DNA of 64,000 nucleotides from a virus (IMGVR_UViG_3300043446_002337:19769-83768); one strand, 5' to 3'. Positions 52,176-62,237 are shown, counted from the stretch's first letter. The notes: generated from the letters alone by a model not told the origin. Translations and numbers: made by a program.

Positions 52176-54045
52176 ACACGCAATTCTCACGTTCGGAAAG
52201 TTTAAGGGTTATTCACTCGCTCACGTATACTACAACAATCAGTCATACCTCCAATGGATGACACAAACCGTTGGTATACCTGAAGTCTGGAAAGAAGCGG
52301 CGCAAATGACGCTCCGTGGAGAAGATATCTCCCACCTAAAGATAGCTAGAACGAATAACCCGACTTCTACAAATACACAGCAAGTTTCTACCGACACCAC
52401 AGTTTCTATTCATTTGAAGGATAGTAAAACTGCGGTGGTTGTCATGCCGTATAATCCCAACTTGATGGCAAAGTTCAAGTATGAAGTGGACGGACGGAAA
52501 TGGAACGGGGATGAGAAGTGGTGGGAGTTTCCTGCGGTTCACCTCCAGAAAGCATTTAATGTCTTTGGTCAAAACAATATCAAGTGTGATGAGAAGGTAT
52601 TAAATCTACTGGAAAAGTTGAAGGACCGCCGTGAAGATTTGGATGAGATTCGGGTCAAAGAAGATGTGGACTTTAATATCAATGGAATGCAACTTCAATT
52701 ATATCCGTATCAGAAAGTAGGAGTCAAATTCGTAGAACGGGCAGATGGTCGGTGTTTGATTGCAGATGCACCGGGATTGGGTAAAACCGCACAAGCTATC
52801 GGATTTGCACAACATAAGAAGTTAAAAACCATCATTGTCTGTCCGCTCTCCGTTGTGGTGAACTGGCAACGTGAAATTAAAAAGTTCACGGGAAAGGATT
52901 CTACCATCTGGGATAGTAAACATTACGATGGTAAATTGAGTAACCAGTTTCACATTGTTCATTATGATGCCGTTGGTAAAGTGGTTGGTGACTTACGTAA
53001 GCAGGAGTTTGATCTCTTGGTCTGTGACGAAGCCACTTACCTCAAAAACCGACAAACCATCCGAGCAAAGAGTATTCTGGGGTCATATAAAGAGCGGAGG
53101 AAATATCCTGGTATTAAGACAAAATACTGTCTATTCCTAACAGGTACTCCCGTTATGTCCCGTCCTATTGAAGCGTTCGCATTGTTGAATTTCCTCGACA
53201 AAGAACGATTCAATAACTTCTTCCACTTTACCCAACGGTACGGGGGATGGAAGGGAGAGGCTCCAAGGAATCTCCAAGACCTCCACGACCGTACAAAAGA
53301 TTTAGTCATCCGTCGTAAAAAAGAACAAATCTTGACTGAACTTCCTGCCAAACAACGGAATGACCTGTATGTGGAATTGACGAAAGACGAACAGAAACAA
53401 TATAAGGAAATGTTACGAGAAGTCTTTGGTCGATGGAAGGTGGAGAAACCCACCATCGGTCACATGCCGAAAATCCAAGAGTTCTTGATTGAAAAGAAGA
53501 TGCCACGGTTAGTGGAAATGGTGGATGAATTTTTGGACAACGATAAACCGATTCTTATCTTCAGTAACTATCTCGCTCCATTGAAGTTCCTCCAAGAACA
53601 CTATGGAGAGAAGTCGGCTATTCTGACGGGTGAAATGAATAGCAAAGAACGTCAGAAGTCTATTGACCGATTGACCAACGGGGAAGCTAAAGTTGGACTA
53701 TTCAGTTTGATGGCGGCAGGTATGGGTATTGACGGATTACAGAAACAGATAGATACTGTGGTGTTCCTGAATTGCGATTGGGTTCCAGCGAACCACGAAC
53801 AAGCAGAAGACCGTACTCACAGAATTGGTCAAAAGAGTCAAGTCCAAGTCTATTATATGTTATGTGCCGATACGATTGACGAATATATGAGAGATATCCT
53901 TAAAGAGAAACAAAAGGTCGCAGATTTGGTCGTTGATGGGGCATTGGTCACCCCTGAACGCTCAAAGTCCTATTTTAAGGAATTCGTATCCAAAATTAAT
54001 CAGGTTTATAAGGAAGATATTTCCACGAAAAACATAGACGATTGA
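52156..54045 (+). CDS. SNF2-family helicase with HARP-like domain
   Basis: This DNA-dependent ATPase of about 629 aa resembles annealing helicases of the SMARCAL1 type. Residues about 9-40 (ILTFGKFKGYSLAHVY) match the ExoX-like C-terminal domain of nucleases. The following VVVMPYNPNLMAKFKYE and GRKWNGDEKWWEFP form a HARP-like module. The motor has Walker A ADAPGLGKTAQA, motif II CDEATYLKN (DEAT instead of DEAH), motif III LTGTPVMSRP and motif VI QAEDRTHRIGQ. It could reanneal or remodel forks in replication and recombination, as UvsW does in T4. The start is uncertain between 52120, 52135 and 52156. Confidence 0.9.
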   Translation: MIHQSAEHAILTFGKFKGYSLAHVYYNNQSYLQWMTQTVGIPEVWKEAAQMTLRGEDISHLKIARTNNPTSTNTQQVSTDTTVSIHLKDSKTAVVVMPYNPNLMAKFKYEVDGRKWNGDEKWWEFPAVHLQKAFNVFGQNNIKCDEKVLNLLEKLKDRREDLDEIRVKEDVDFNINGMQLQLYPYQKVGVKFVERADGRCLIADAPGLGKTAQAIGFAQHKKLKTIIVCPLSVVVNWQREIKKFTGKDSTIWDSKHYDGKLSNQFHIVHYDAVGKVVGDLRKQEFDLLVCDEATYLKNRQTIRAKSILGSYKERRKYPGIKTKYCLFLTGTPVMSRPIEAFALLNFLDKERFNNFFHFTQRYGGWKGEAPRNLQDLHDRTKDLVIRRKKEQILTELPAKQRNDLYVELTKDEQKQYKEMLREVFGRWKVEKPTIGHMPKIQEFLIEKKMPRLVEMVDEFLDNDKPILIFSNYLAPLKFLQEHYGEKSAILTGEMNSKERQKSIDRLTNGEAKVGLFSLMAAGMGIDGLQKQIDTVVFLNCDWVPANHEQAEDRTHRIGQKSQVQVYYMLCADTIDEYMRDILKEKQKVADLVVDGALVTPERSKSYFKEFVSKINQVYKEDISTKNIDD

Positions 54046-54053
54046 TATTTATA
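54046..54053 (+). promoter_or_regulatory. Putative late promoter box TATTTATA
   Basis: TATTTATA starts directly after the helicase stop codon and lies 34 nt before the gp26-like ATG. It marks the start of the baseplate unit. Confidence 0.5.
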
Positions 54054-54087
54054 GAAGTGTAAAATTAACCAGTTTAAGGAGTTATTT

Positions 54088-54840
54088 ATGGCAGAGTACA
54101 ATTTCCCGACAGAAACTATAGACTTACCCAGTGGTGGGAAGTTCTATCCAGAGGGAAGTCCGTTACGGAGTGGGAAGATTGATGTCAAGTATATGACCGC
54201 AAAGGAAGAAGATATCTTGACCTCGACCAACCTTATCCAAAAAGGGACGGTTATTGACAAGTTGATGGAAAGTTTGATTGTCACACCTGGCGTGAAACCC
54301 GATGATTTATTGATTGGGGATTTGAACGCAGTAATGATTGCGGCTCGTATTTTGGCATATGGTAAGGATTATCCAATCGAATTGGGGTGTGGAACGTGTG
54401 GAACGAAGTTCCCACACAACATAGACTTGTCTGGATTGGATACTATTGAACCATCTGAATTACCAAAAAACAATGAATATGAATTAGTACTTCCAACGGG
54501 AACGACTGTAACATTTAAATTACTAACTCGTGCGGATGAGAAAGAAATCATGAATGAAGTTACCGCAACCAAGAAGATTGGGACTGGTGTAGATACTGAA
54601 GCAACCACACGATTGAAGTATATCTTAACATCATTCGGTGGAAATCGCGACCGTAAGACTGTACGGGAGTTTGCAGAAGCAATGATTATCCGTGACGTTC
54701 GTGCGTTACGAGAAGCATACAAAAAGGTTTCTCCAGATGTGAATTTTGATTTTACTGTAGTCTGCCCAAGTTGTGATACCACAATGAAAGCGAGGATGCC
54801 CTTTGGGGCAAACTTTTTTTGGCCTGACTTCGGAGCATAA
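54088..54840 (+). CDS. gp26: Baseplate hub subunit, gp26-like
   Basis: This 250-aa protein of the T4 baseplate family starts with IDLPSGGKFYPEGSPLRSGK and KYMTAKEEDILTSTNLIQKG, the characteristic opening. Two C-x2-C pairs (CGTCG near residue 110 and CPSC near residue 228) suggest a zinc site. TVREFAEAMIIRDVRALREA is the conserved central helix. It is involved in hub assembly. AAGGAG precedes the ATG. Its 3' end overlaps the gp51-like gene. Confidence 0.85.
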   Translation: MAEYNFPTETIDLPSGGKFYPEGSPLRSGKIDVKYMTAKEEDILTSTNLIQKGTVIDKLMESLIVTPGVKPDDLLIGDLNAVMIAARILAYGKDYPIELGCGTCGTKFPHNIDLSGLDTIEPSELPKNNEYELVLPTGTTVTFKLLTRADEKEIMNEVTATKKIGTGVDTEATTRLKYILTSFGGNRDRKTVREFAEAMIIRDVRALREAYKKVSPDVNFDFTVVCPSCDTTMKARMPFGANFFWPDFGA

Positions 54841-55027
54841 GGTCGATATTCACAAAACATTGTTTACGATGGCATATCATAGTAACGGAGCGTTTGATTT
54901 TGACCAACTATATAATATGCCTGTATATCTCCGTAATTTTCATTTGAAACAATTAGAGGAAGTAAAAAAGAAAGAGGTGGAGGCGTACAAGTCAGCAGAA
55001 AAGAGTAGTAAACCTTCAAAGAGATAG
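54803..55027 (+). CDS. gp51: Baseplate hub assembly protein, gp51-like
   Basis: This protein of at most 74 aa contains VDIHKTLFTMAYHSNGAFDF and YNMPVYLRNFHLKQLEEVKK, which are recognisable from gp51-like hub-assembly catalysts next to gene 26. The reading frame begins inside the gp26-like gene. The TTG at 54803 gives the full length, but the true start is unclear and could lie nearer 54840. The C-terminus is a Lys/Glu-rich tail. It is 3 nt upstream of the tape measure gene. Confidence 0.7.
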   Translation: MGQTFFGLTSEHKVDIHKTLFTMAYHSNGAFDFDQLYNMPVYLRNFHLKQLEEVKKKEVEAYKSAEKSSKPSKR

Positions 55028-55030
55028 TGT

Positions 55031-56770
55031 ATGGCAACTTTTGCAGAGCAACTAAAAGATCTTAAAGATAATGATATGTTTGAGTTCGCCTCGGCGGTCA
55101 GGTTGGTTGCTGCGGCTTTAAAAGACGCGGCGGAAGGTACAACAAAGAATACACAAGAAATTGAAGAGGATATTAAAAAGAAAAGAGAACATAGAGAGGC
55201 GTTACAAAGAGGTACTAAAGCACAAAACGAAAATACAGAATCTCTTAAGAAAGCAAAGGAAGCAGCGAAAAACCTTGGTGGAGAATTATTAAAAATCAGT
55301 GATGCAGGTATTAAGTTTGCTTCTGCGATTGGAACAAGTGCTACCCGTGGGGTAGAACTTGAACTAAGAAATCGTACTACATTAATTGGTCAATTAGGTC
55401 AACTATTTAAAAGTGAACAAGACAGAATAGTATCTATTGCTCAACAACAGGCAGCACAACAAGCTCTAACGGACACATTTATTAGTACCCGTGAAGGAAT
55501 GGAATTAAGTGCAAAAGGAACTCAAGCCTTTGCAGCAAACCTCAAAGGTGGGTTTAAATCAGAATTCCAACTCACAAATGAATCATTGAGAGCATTGGTT
55601 ACTACGGGAATGGCAACGGAAGCACAGTTTGAAAACTTCCGTAAAGCGAGTGGTCGAGCAAGTCTGTCATCTGGTCAGTTCGCAAGTGTCGTAAATAAGA
55701 ATACTCTGTCCTTCTTATTATATGGACCAAAGTTCGCAAAGGCCGCAGTTGATGCAGAACGATTAGGAATCAGTCTATCATCACTTCAAGCAGCACAAGA
55801 AGGGTTGGTCACCAACCTTGACGGAACCATTGATACAGTTGCTCAACTTAACCAACTTGGTGCACAACTGGATTTTGGTACATTAGTACGAGTTGCCGAA
55901 CAAGAAGGTCCAGATGCGTTGATGGCGTATGCACGGGCCACCATCCCAGCAAATCTACTGCAAAGTACTAGTACTCGTGCTCTATTCAAACAATTAGGTA
56001 TTTCCGCAGAAGATTTCTTAAAAGCAGGTGGTCAACAAAAGAGTGCCGCGGAAAGTATCGAAGAACAAATGACCCAAGCAGCAACTAAAACAAATAGTTT
56101 TGGAGCAACACTACTAACAATCGGTAGTAGGGCAAAAGAATTATTGATTGGGTCGTTTGGTGCAGTTGCTGTCGCGGGATATTTCGCCGCCGCATCATTA
56201 ACTAAAGTAGGATTTAGTGGATTAATTAAATCTATAGCCGGCGCGGCCGGCGGTTTATCTAGTTTATCCTTATTACTACTTCCTCTTGCTGCAATTATAG
56301 GTGGAATAATAGGAATATTTTCTGGTCGTTCATTAGTTGAGCAAGGACAGGTAGGTAGAGGATTATTTCGTGGGGCATTAGGTGGTGCTGCACTTGGAGC
56401 AGGTATAGGAGCATTCATACCAGGTGGTGCAGTAATTGGGGCATTGATTGGTGCGGGAGTTGGACTAGTTGGTGCAGGTACCGCTACACCAGCAAACGAT
56501 ATGTATTCCGCTGGATATGGTAGTCGAGTATTGGTTACACCTAAGGGTGCATTCGCATTAAATAATGCAGATGATATTATCGCCGGTACCAAACTGTTCG
56601 CAAAGGGTTCACTTACTGCTGGTAGTGATAATTCTGATTTAGCTCGTAAGGTAGATAAGTTGATTGATGCTCTTTCTAATGCAAGTACCACTATCAATGT
56701 TGGTGGTATGAGTCAAACGGTTCCACGATTACAATTGGTTGGTGTGTATTCCCGTAACGAAGTGAGATAA
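55031..56770 (+). CDS. gp29: Tail tape measure protein, gp29-like
   Basis: At 579 aa it is close to T4 gp29 (590 aa), which sets tail length. The N-terminal 90 residues are coiled-coil (TKNTQEIEEDIKKKREHREA). Residues about 370-490 are a Gly/Ala-rich hydrophobic segment (LLPLAAIIGGIIGIF, GAGIGAFIPGGAVIGALIGA) likely to insert in the host membrane. The C-terminal VLVTPKGAFALNNADDIIAG is typical of tape measure endings. A short GC-rich patch (GCCGGCGCGGCCGGC at about 56237) stands out in AT-rich DNA. Confidence 0.87.
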   Translation: MATFAEQLKDLKDNDMFEFASAVRLVAAALKDAAEGTTKNTQEIEEDIKKKREHREALQRGTKAQNENTESLKKAKEAAKNLGGELLKISDAGIKFASAIGTSATRGVELELRNRTTLIGQLGQLFKSEQDRIVSIAQQQAAQQALTDTFISTREGMELSAKGTQAFAANLKGGFKSEFQLTNESLRALVTTGMATEAQFENFRKASGRASLSSGQFASVVNKNTLSFLLYGPKFAKAAVDAERLGISLSSLQAAQEGLVTNLDGTIDTVAQLNQLGAQLDFGTLVRVAEQEGPDALMAYARATIPANLLQSTSTRALFKQLGISAEDFLKAGGQQKSAAESIEEQMTQAATKTNSFGATLLTIGSRAKELLIGSFGAVAVAGYFAAASLTKVGFSGLIKSIAGAAGGLSSLSLLLLPLAAIIGGIIGIFSGRSLVEQGQVGRGLFRGALGGAALGAGIGAFIPGGAVIGALIGAGVGLVGAGTATPANDMYSAGYGSRVLVTPKGAFALNNADDIIAGTKLFAKGSLTAGSDNSDLARKVDKLIDALSNASTTINVGGMSQTVPRLQLVGVYSRNEVR

Positions 56771-56773
56771 TCT

Positions 56774-58501
56774 ATGCCAACGTTAGCAGACCTATTCAAC
56801 GAAAAATCACAAGATATCTATAAAAAATTCTCTGCACGCGAAGAACCATCTAGTCAACCATATATCAGTATCCTTCCCGATAGTAATGATTCTCGTAGTA
56901 GAATTAAAAATGATAATCGTGCATTACCTGTTATCTCTACCCTACGAGATACGCAACGGGTTAGTAAGTTCTTACGATCATCTGATGGTTTACTATTCCT
57001 TGCAAAACAAACATTACTCCAAACGGGAAATACATTTGTTAATACTAAACTGTATAATCCACTCTCCCCATTATTAAATACCGTTCCATTTGTACACGCT
57101 CGCCGACACATATCTACACAGGTGGTGGTACCAAACGCGTTTGGATTATTACAAAATAATACGGTTGAGGACATTACAAGTAAATTTAAGATTACTGGTC
57201 AACTTCAAGCTTTATCCACAAATAAGCGGGGATTACTTCCAACACTTGGAAGTATAGCAAAAACTTATGTAGCAACTCAATTAAAGAAAGCAGCAAATAC
57301 TATAGTTCCATTACCACAAAATTATTCAGAATCCAGACCAGAGTATAAAATATTTTCTGATGTTACTGGGCCTGTGGTATTTTCTCCACAACCACTTGAC
57401 CAACGTGGGTTACCAAGAATAAGTCTAGAAGCAAATATAAAGAATACATTATTGACAAAAACTCGTTCAACGTTAATAAAAGCGGGAGTCGCAGCTCTTA
57501 ATAGAACTTTACCCAAATCATTAAGAAACAAGGTACCAGTACCAACACCAATTCTAGAAGAAACAAATAAAATTCCTACATTTGTTCAAGCAGCAACACA
57601 GTTCAGACAAAATTTCACAGATAAATTACCAAAAAAATTTACTAATGACTTAAACAATAGTAGAGTTAGAAGTAAGTATTTATCAGAAAGTGATACAGGA
57701 TTTGCTGATATAGGCACCAATCCAAGTAGTACATCGTTCGGCATTGCCACATCTGGTCTTACTAAACTCCAAGACCCATATAATAAAAGAAAATTAGTCA
57801 GTAGTACAGATGCGAATAAAATTAATTATAACAACATAATCAAGGAACAAGATAGAAACTCTGACATAATTAAATTTATTTTTAGAGATGTCGAAGGTAA
57901 TAATCCCGTACATTTCAGAGCATTATTGTCAACTATCAAAGAATCTATCAAAACTGAATTTAACGAACAAAGATACGTTGGTCGAACCGAACGATTTGTT
58001 ACTTATGGTGGTGCTAAACGTGGTTTAAGTTTATCATTTAATATTGTTGCATTTTCACAAAATGAAGCAGATGGTATGTGGAGTAGAGTAAATTATCTTT
58101 CTGGTCTAGCATTTCCAAAAGACGTAGTAAACGGATTTATGGTACCTCCATTATTTAAATTAACGATTGGTGCATTATATGAAAACCAACCGTGTTATAT
58201 TGAATCATTGGATTATGATTTCTTGGATGAAAGTATAACCTTTGATGTAACCAAAGAAGTACCGTTCGCAATTAACGTCAATATGCAACTTAGTATCCTT
58301 GAAAAGCGTAGTAAGTTCTACGATAGTCCGTTCTACAAGATTACAGAGGATATTGTTGACTTACAATATGCTACTCCAAGTGACGAACAAGCAAGAGTTT
58401 TGGATAACACATTGTTAGATGTTTCTGCACAAATTGATGCAAATATAGCCGTTGATAGATTAGTAAGAACTAATCCGAATTTATTTCAACAATCTCAATA
58501 A
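56774..58501 (+). CDS. Baseplate tube-junction protein, gp48/gp54-like
   Basis: This 575-aa protein sits after the tape measure, where gp48 and gp54 (tail tube initiators) lie in T4. The C-terminal 220 residues (FRALLSTIKESIKTEFNEQR, VGRTERFVTYGGAKRGLSLS, FKLTIGALYENQPCYIESL) have the tube-initiator beta layout. The N-terminal 300 residues are Pro/Asn/Ser-rich and extended. It is longer than gp48 (364 aa) or gp54 (320 aa) and could combine their roles. The exact T4 counterpart is uncertain. Confidence 0.7.
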   Translation: MPTLADLFNEKSQDIYKKFSAREEPSSQPYISILPDSNDSRSRIKNDNRALPVISTLRDTQRVSKFLRSSDGLLFLAKQTLLQTGNTFVNTKLYNPLSPLLNTVPFVHARRHISTQVVVPNAFGLLQNNTVEDITSKFKITGQLQALSTNKRGLLPTLGSIAKTYVATQLKKAANTIVPLPQNYSESRPEYKIFSDVTGPVVFSPQPLDQRGLPRISLEANIKNTLLTKTRSTLIKAGVAALNRTLPKSLRNKVPVPTPILEETNKIPTFVQAATQFRQNFTDKLPKKFTNDLNNSRVRSKYLSESDTGFADIGTNPSSTSFGIATSGLTKLQDPYNKRKLVSSTDANKINYNNIIKEQDRNSDIIKFIFRDVEGNNPVHFRALLSTIKESIKTEFNEQRYVGRTERFVTYGGAKRGLSLSFNIVAFSQNEADGMWSRVNYLSGLAFPKDVVNGFMVPPLFKLTIGALYENQPCYIESLDYDFLDESITFDVTKEVPFAINVNMQLSILEKRSKFYDSPFYKITEDIVDLQYATPSDEQARVLDNTLLDVSAQIDANIAVDRLVRTNPNLFQQSQ

Positions 58502-58507
58502 CGATAT

Positions 58508-58765
58508 ATGGAACGATATACTACGACATTGAATATAGATACTACAAAGAAAATTCCGTACTATACCACCGTAATACCAACCAAGATTCCTTCCGAGGAT
58601 ATTCCATTCTATTACGTGGTACAAGACGGCGACAGATTAGATACTCTGTCATATAAATTTTATAAGACAACTACCAATTGGTGGGTACTTGCTAAAGCAA
58701 ATAATTTAGCAAACGGTAGTATGGCAGTACCTATTGGTACTCGTTTATTCATCCCAAATATTTAA
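58508..58765 (+). CDS. gp53: LysM baseplate wedge protein, gp53-like
   Basis: This 85-aa protein is mainly one LysM module: YYVVQDGDRLDTLSYKFYKT, then NWWVLAKANNLANGSM, then IGTRLFIPNI. The order and the position between tube-initiator and hub genes match the short gp53-like LysM baseplate proteins. T4 gp53 is longer (196 aa). LysM modules bind peptidoglycan, but here the role is probably structural. The overall gap to the hub gene is 7 nt. Confidence 0.78.
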   Translation: MERYTTTLNIDTTKKIPYYTTVIPTKIPSEDIPFYYVVQDGDRLDTLSYKFYKTTTNWWVLAKANNLANGSMAVPIGTRLFIPNI

Positions 58766-58772
58766 ATAAATT

Positions 58773-61700
58773 ATGGCTACAGCAAAACCAGCAGATTTTG
58801 AACGTATTGGATATAAAAACGGACGTATTCCTGAGTGTGCACTATCGCCAGTTAAAGGGACTGACGGTGCAAAACTACATCCGCAAGCTGCTGAGCAGAT
58901 GGGTGAATTGTTACTTGCTGCAAAACGAGCAGGTGTAACGTTTACTATTAGTAGTTCATATCGACCACTTGCTGACCAATTTAAAGTTAAAACCGTACAA
59001 GGTCGTGGTGCGGCAACGCCAGGCACATCAATGCATGGATGGGGAACTACGATAGATATTGCAGAGTTATATAATGCAGCGGTAAATACGGCAATACAAA
59101 TGAACCGTACACTACCAGCCAATCAGAAAGTTGATAGATTCAGTGCAGCTGTTCATGCAAAAATTAGAAACGAAAATGCATTATATCGGTGGTTAGATGC
59201 TAATGCTTCAAAGTATGGGTGGGTTAATCCAGAATGGGCACGTAATGGTGGGTCAGTCGATGAGTGTTGGCATTGGGAATATCAAGCATGGCCAACGTTA
59301 CCAACTGGAGCACGACGGTCAACCGTTTCGTCAGTAACCGCACGTTGTGGTCAAGATACTCCACTTCCTACACCACCTACTAGAACCCCAAGAGGATCTA
59401 AACCAAAAGACACAGGTAATATTACTCCATTTATTGGGTCTTTGGAATCATTCCATCCTCGTATCCAATACGAATTAACCAGAAGAAGAATTGCAAGTGA
59501 AACAGCAAACACTTACATGCCGTTTTTCAAACTTACTTCATTGGTTAATATATTACGTGATAATCTCCAAGGCGCAACTCAAGAACAAGCAGAAGTAATG
59601 TTTGGAGACAATCTTGATAAAGATAAGTTTTATGCATGGTGCCCGTCATTAGGTGTACATGGAGAAAATACGGTATCTTTTGACGATATCTATATCCCAC
59701 AAGATAATAGAAGTGTTGTAGCATATGCTACGGCCAATATTAATACATCATCCGAAGAAATTAAATACGGACGTATTCCAATTGTAGTACAAGATTCTAA
59801 TTCAGACCAACGTAACATTCCTATTCCTGGAATTCTAGAAGTTAATTTAGATAAGGGAACTGCTGGTCCTATGGGAGTACGGGGTGGGTTGTTAAAAGCA
59901 GACATTAAAATTGTTGCATATTCAGTCGGTCAAGTTGACACACTATTGAGATATTTCCTCAGACCCGCAACAAGAGTTGTAATGGAATTCGGTAGAAAAT
60001 CTTCTAATCCAAAAGAATCTCCAATTGTAACGTATGATTGGGGTAAACCAGCGGATACTATCTCGCAAGAGTTTACCGATTTAATTTTAGATCCAGAGAA
60101 ACAACAAAAATTTATAAAGGACTACATTTATGCCAGTAACGGAAATTATGAAGTATATCTTGGTTATGTAGTCAAGTTTGACTTAAAATACAACAAAAAT
60201 AATGTGTATGAAATTGGATTGACAATACACTCTGTTCAACAATTCGAATTACCCACAAGACACACTGGGGTTAAGTCTCTATGCGCAGATTCTGTTAGTA
60301 AATGTAGTGCAATGGATGTTCAAGAATATTTTGCAGAAGAATATGCATGGAAACAAAAAACATTCAGTAAATTAATGGCAGATGTTTCTAGAAAGTCTAT
60401 TGATGACCCAACATACGAATGGCATGATGACTTTATCGAAATAAGAAATTCTCAATCTAATTCACAAGGAGCAGGGTCACAAGAGGCAGGACTAAGTGAA
60501 AACGAATACTTTGTATCTTGGAAGTTTTTTGTACAAAAAATACTAGGTGATACACAACTTGGTATTTTGAGTATTATGCCTGATGAGGCTACGAAAAATA
60601 TTGCAAAATTAGGATTACTACGCCCTACTAGAGAAATTACACAAGAAGATATTAACATGGGAAAGGTAGATAATGAACTGATAGCTAATCAGGTCGGATA
60701 TCATCCCGACTTACGGTCTATCGATCCAAATGTTATGGTGATTTATAATCCGACGGCACAAAGTAGAAGATCGTCTAGTGAACAAAATAATTATCAAAAC
60801 TTAATTGACGCCGCAATCACAGACGAATCTCAACGAAATGTATTTAGAAATAATAACGTAATTGAAGGATTCATAACAGGAGAAAATGGTCCTAATGGGG
60901 TTGGAGAATTCAAAAATATAACAGAACCAGGTCGACCAGGTGCATCATATTTAACTAATGGGGTATGGTTAAATACGAAAGCAATCAAACAAGCATTCAC
61001 AACAACAGACACAATAAGTTCAGCGATTAATTCTTTATTAATGATGATGAACGCAGCAACAGAAGGTTATTGGAATCTTCAACTATATTCCTCCGAACGT
61101 CCTGTAGCCGGGTTATACGTAGTTGATATGGGATTATCAAAAAAGTTGACAGCTCTGCGTAAGCCAGTTATTAACAACCAATTACCTTGGATTGACAACG
61201 AAGAAAATGAATCAACAAATGTATTATCAAGTGTAACGGGAGTAAACATCACCCGATACCAATCTTCAACAGAAAAACCCGATAAACCAGCATATATTTA
61301 TATGTTTAATCGGGGTACTAAACGATTCAATGACGGGGAACTTGGTAGTGATTTGATTGATTTAAACGTTGAATTTAATTTACCACAAGTTATTGCCGTA
61401 CAAGCTATAGCAGGAGTGGGTGGTCCTGCACAAAAGAGTACATTACAATCTATTGATATTCCTCAACTAAATAAGATAACACTTATTAAGAATTTGTTTG
61501 CCACGTGCTCACCGCAGAATATTTGTGCACAAGAAGAATGTAATGATCAAGATTTAATAAATTTAAAAAATGAGTGGGACGCAATCCGTATAAATAATAT
61601 AAATAATCAAAGTCCTCTGGTCGTAGGTAGTACAGAATATGACTTTGGTACGGCCGAGGCAACAGGTGGTTCTGTCCTAGTTCCCCTCCGTCGTGATCGT

Positions 61701-62237
61701 AGTGAAGAAGACAAAGCTAAACAAAAATACAATGCCGCACAAATACAACGAACATATGGTAATTCACTGGTAATCAATACTGTACAAGAACTTTCTAGTT
61801 TGGGTACGACACTTAATCTTATTGAATTTAATCCTGGTTCGATGATGAAAAAATTAAATATTGACTCAACTACGGCGGATGCATTAGGTAGTTCTTATGC
61901 TACTCCAAATGCACACGCGTTTAACAGTTCTAATTTAACTAAAACAGTGGTAAACATTACTCTTCCTGGTATTGGTGGAATTAATTTATTCCAATCATTT
62001 TTGGTTGACCGTGTACCTTCCATTTTACAACGTGGATTTTATGTCGTGACCAAACTTACTCACAAGTTCTCGTCGTCTAATGGATGGACAACTTCTATTG
62101 AAGGAAGATTTAGATTCCGACCAGATAGAGAAAATAGTGGAACGGGACAACCATGTGGAGGATTAGACTCCCCTAATGTTCAAGCATCTGGTGGTGGTAC
62201 CCGAGGATTTGCACAAGGATTATACGGAGCTAGATAA
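58773..62237 (+). CDS. Baseplate hub protein fused to M15 D,D-carboxypeptidase
   Basis: This 1154-aa fusion carries a complete M15/VanY-type peptidase at residues about 10-180: SSYRPLADQ near 61, His88 and Asp95 in TSMHGWGTTIDI, Glu164 and His167 in ECWHWEY. Residues about 215-1154 are hub-like, with GILEVNLDKGTAGPMGVRGG, VDTLLRYFLRPATRVVMEFG and the C-terminal LVDRVPSILQRGFYVVTKLT. T4 joins gp27 to a gp5 lysozyme; here a peptidase is fused to the hub in one chain. It would cut peptidoglycan peptides during tube insertion. Confidence 0.83.
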   Translation: MATAKPADFERIGYKNGRIPECALSPVKGTDGAKLHPQAAEQMGELLLAAKRAGVTFTISSSYRPLADQFKVKTVQGRGAATPGTSMHGWGTTIDIAELYNAAVNTAIQMNRTLPANQKVDRFSAAVHAKIRNENALYRWLDANASKYGWVNPEWARNGGSVDECWHWEYQAWPTLPTGARRSTVSSVTARCGQDTPLPTPPTRTPRGSKPKDTGNITPFIGSLESFHPRIQYELTRRRIASETANTYMPFFKLTSLVNILRDNLQGATQEQAEVMFGDNLDKDKFYAWCPSLGVHGENTVSFDDIYIPQDNRSVVAYATANINTSSEEIKYGRIPIVVQDSNSDQRNIPIPGILEVNLDKGTAGPMGVRGGLLKADIKIVAYSVGQVDTLLRYFLRPATRVVMEFGRKSSNPKESPIVTYDWGKPADTISQEFTDLILDPEKQQKFIKDYIYASNGNYEVYLGYVVKFDLKYNKNNVYEIGLTIHSVQQFELPTRHTGVKSLCADSVSKCSAMDVQEYFAEEYAWKQKTFSKLMADVSRKSIDDPTYEWHDDFIEIRNSQSNSQGAGSQEAGLSENEYFVSWKFFVQKILGDTQLGILSIMPDEATKNIAKLGLLRPTREITQEDINMGKVDNELIANQVGYHPDLRSIDPNVMVIYNPTAQSRRSSSEQNNYQNLIDAAITDESQRNVFRNNNVIEGFITGENGPNGVGEFKNITEPGRPGASYLTNGVWLNTKAIKQAFTTTDTISSAINSLLMMMNAATEGYWNLQLYSSERPVAGLYVVDMGLSKKLTALRKPVINNQLPWIDNEENESTNVLSSVTGVNITRYQSSTEKPDKPAYIYMFNRGTKRFNDGELGSDLIDLNVEFNLPQVIAVQAIAGVGGPAQKSTLQSIDIPQLNKITLIKNLFATCSPQNICAQEECNDQDLINLKNEWDAIRINNINNQSPLVVGSTEYDFGTAEATGGSVLVPLRRDRSEEDKAKQKYNAAQIQRTYGNSLVINTVQELSSLGTTLNLIEFNPGSMMKKLNIDSTTADALGSSYATPNAHAFNSSNLTKTVVNITLPGIGGINLFQSFLVDRVPSILQRGFYVVTKLTHKFSSSNGWTTSIEGRFRFRPDRENSGTGQPCGGLDSPNVQASGGGTRGFAQGLYGAR

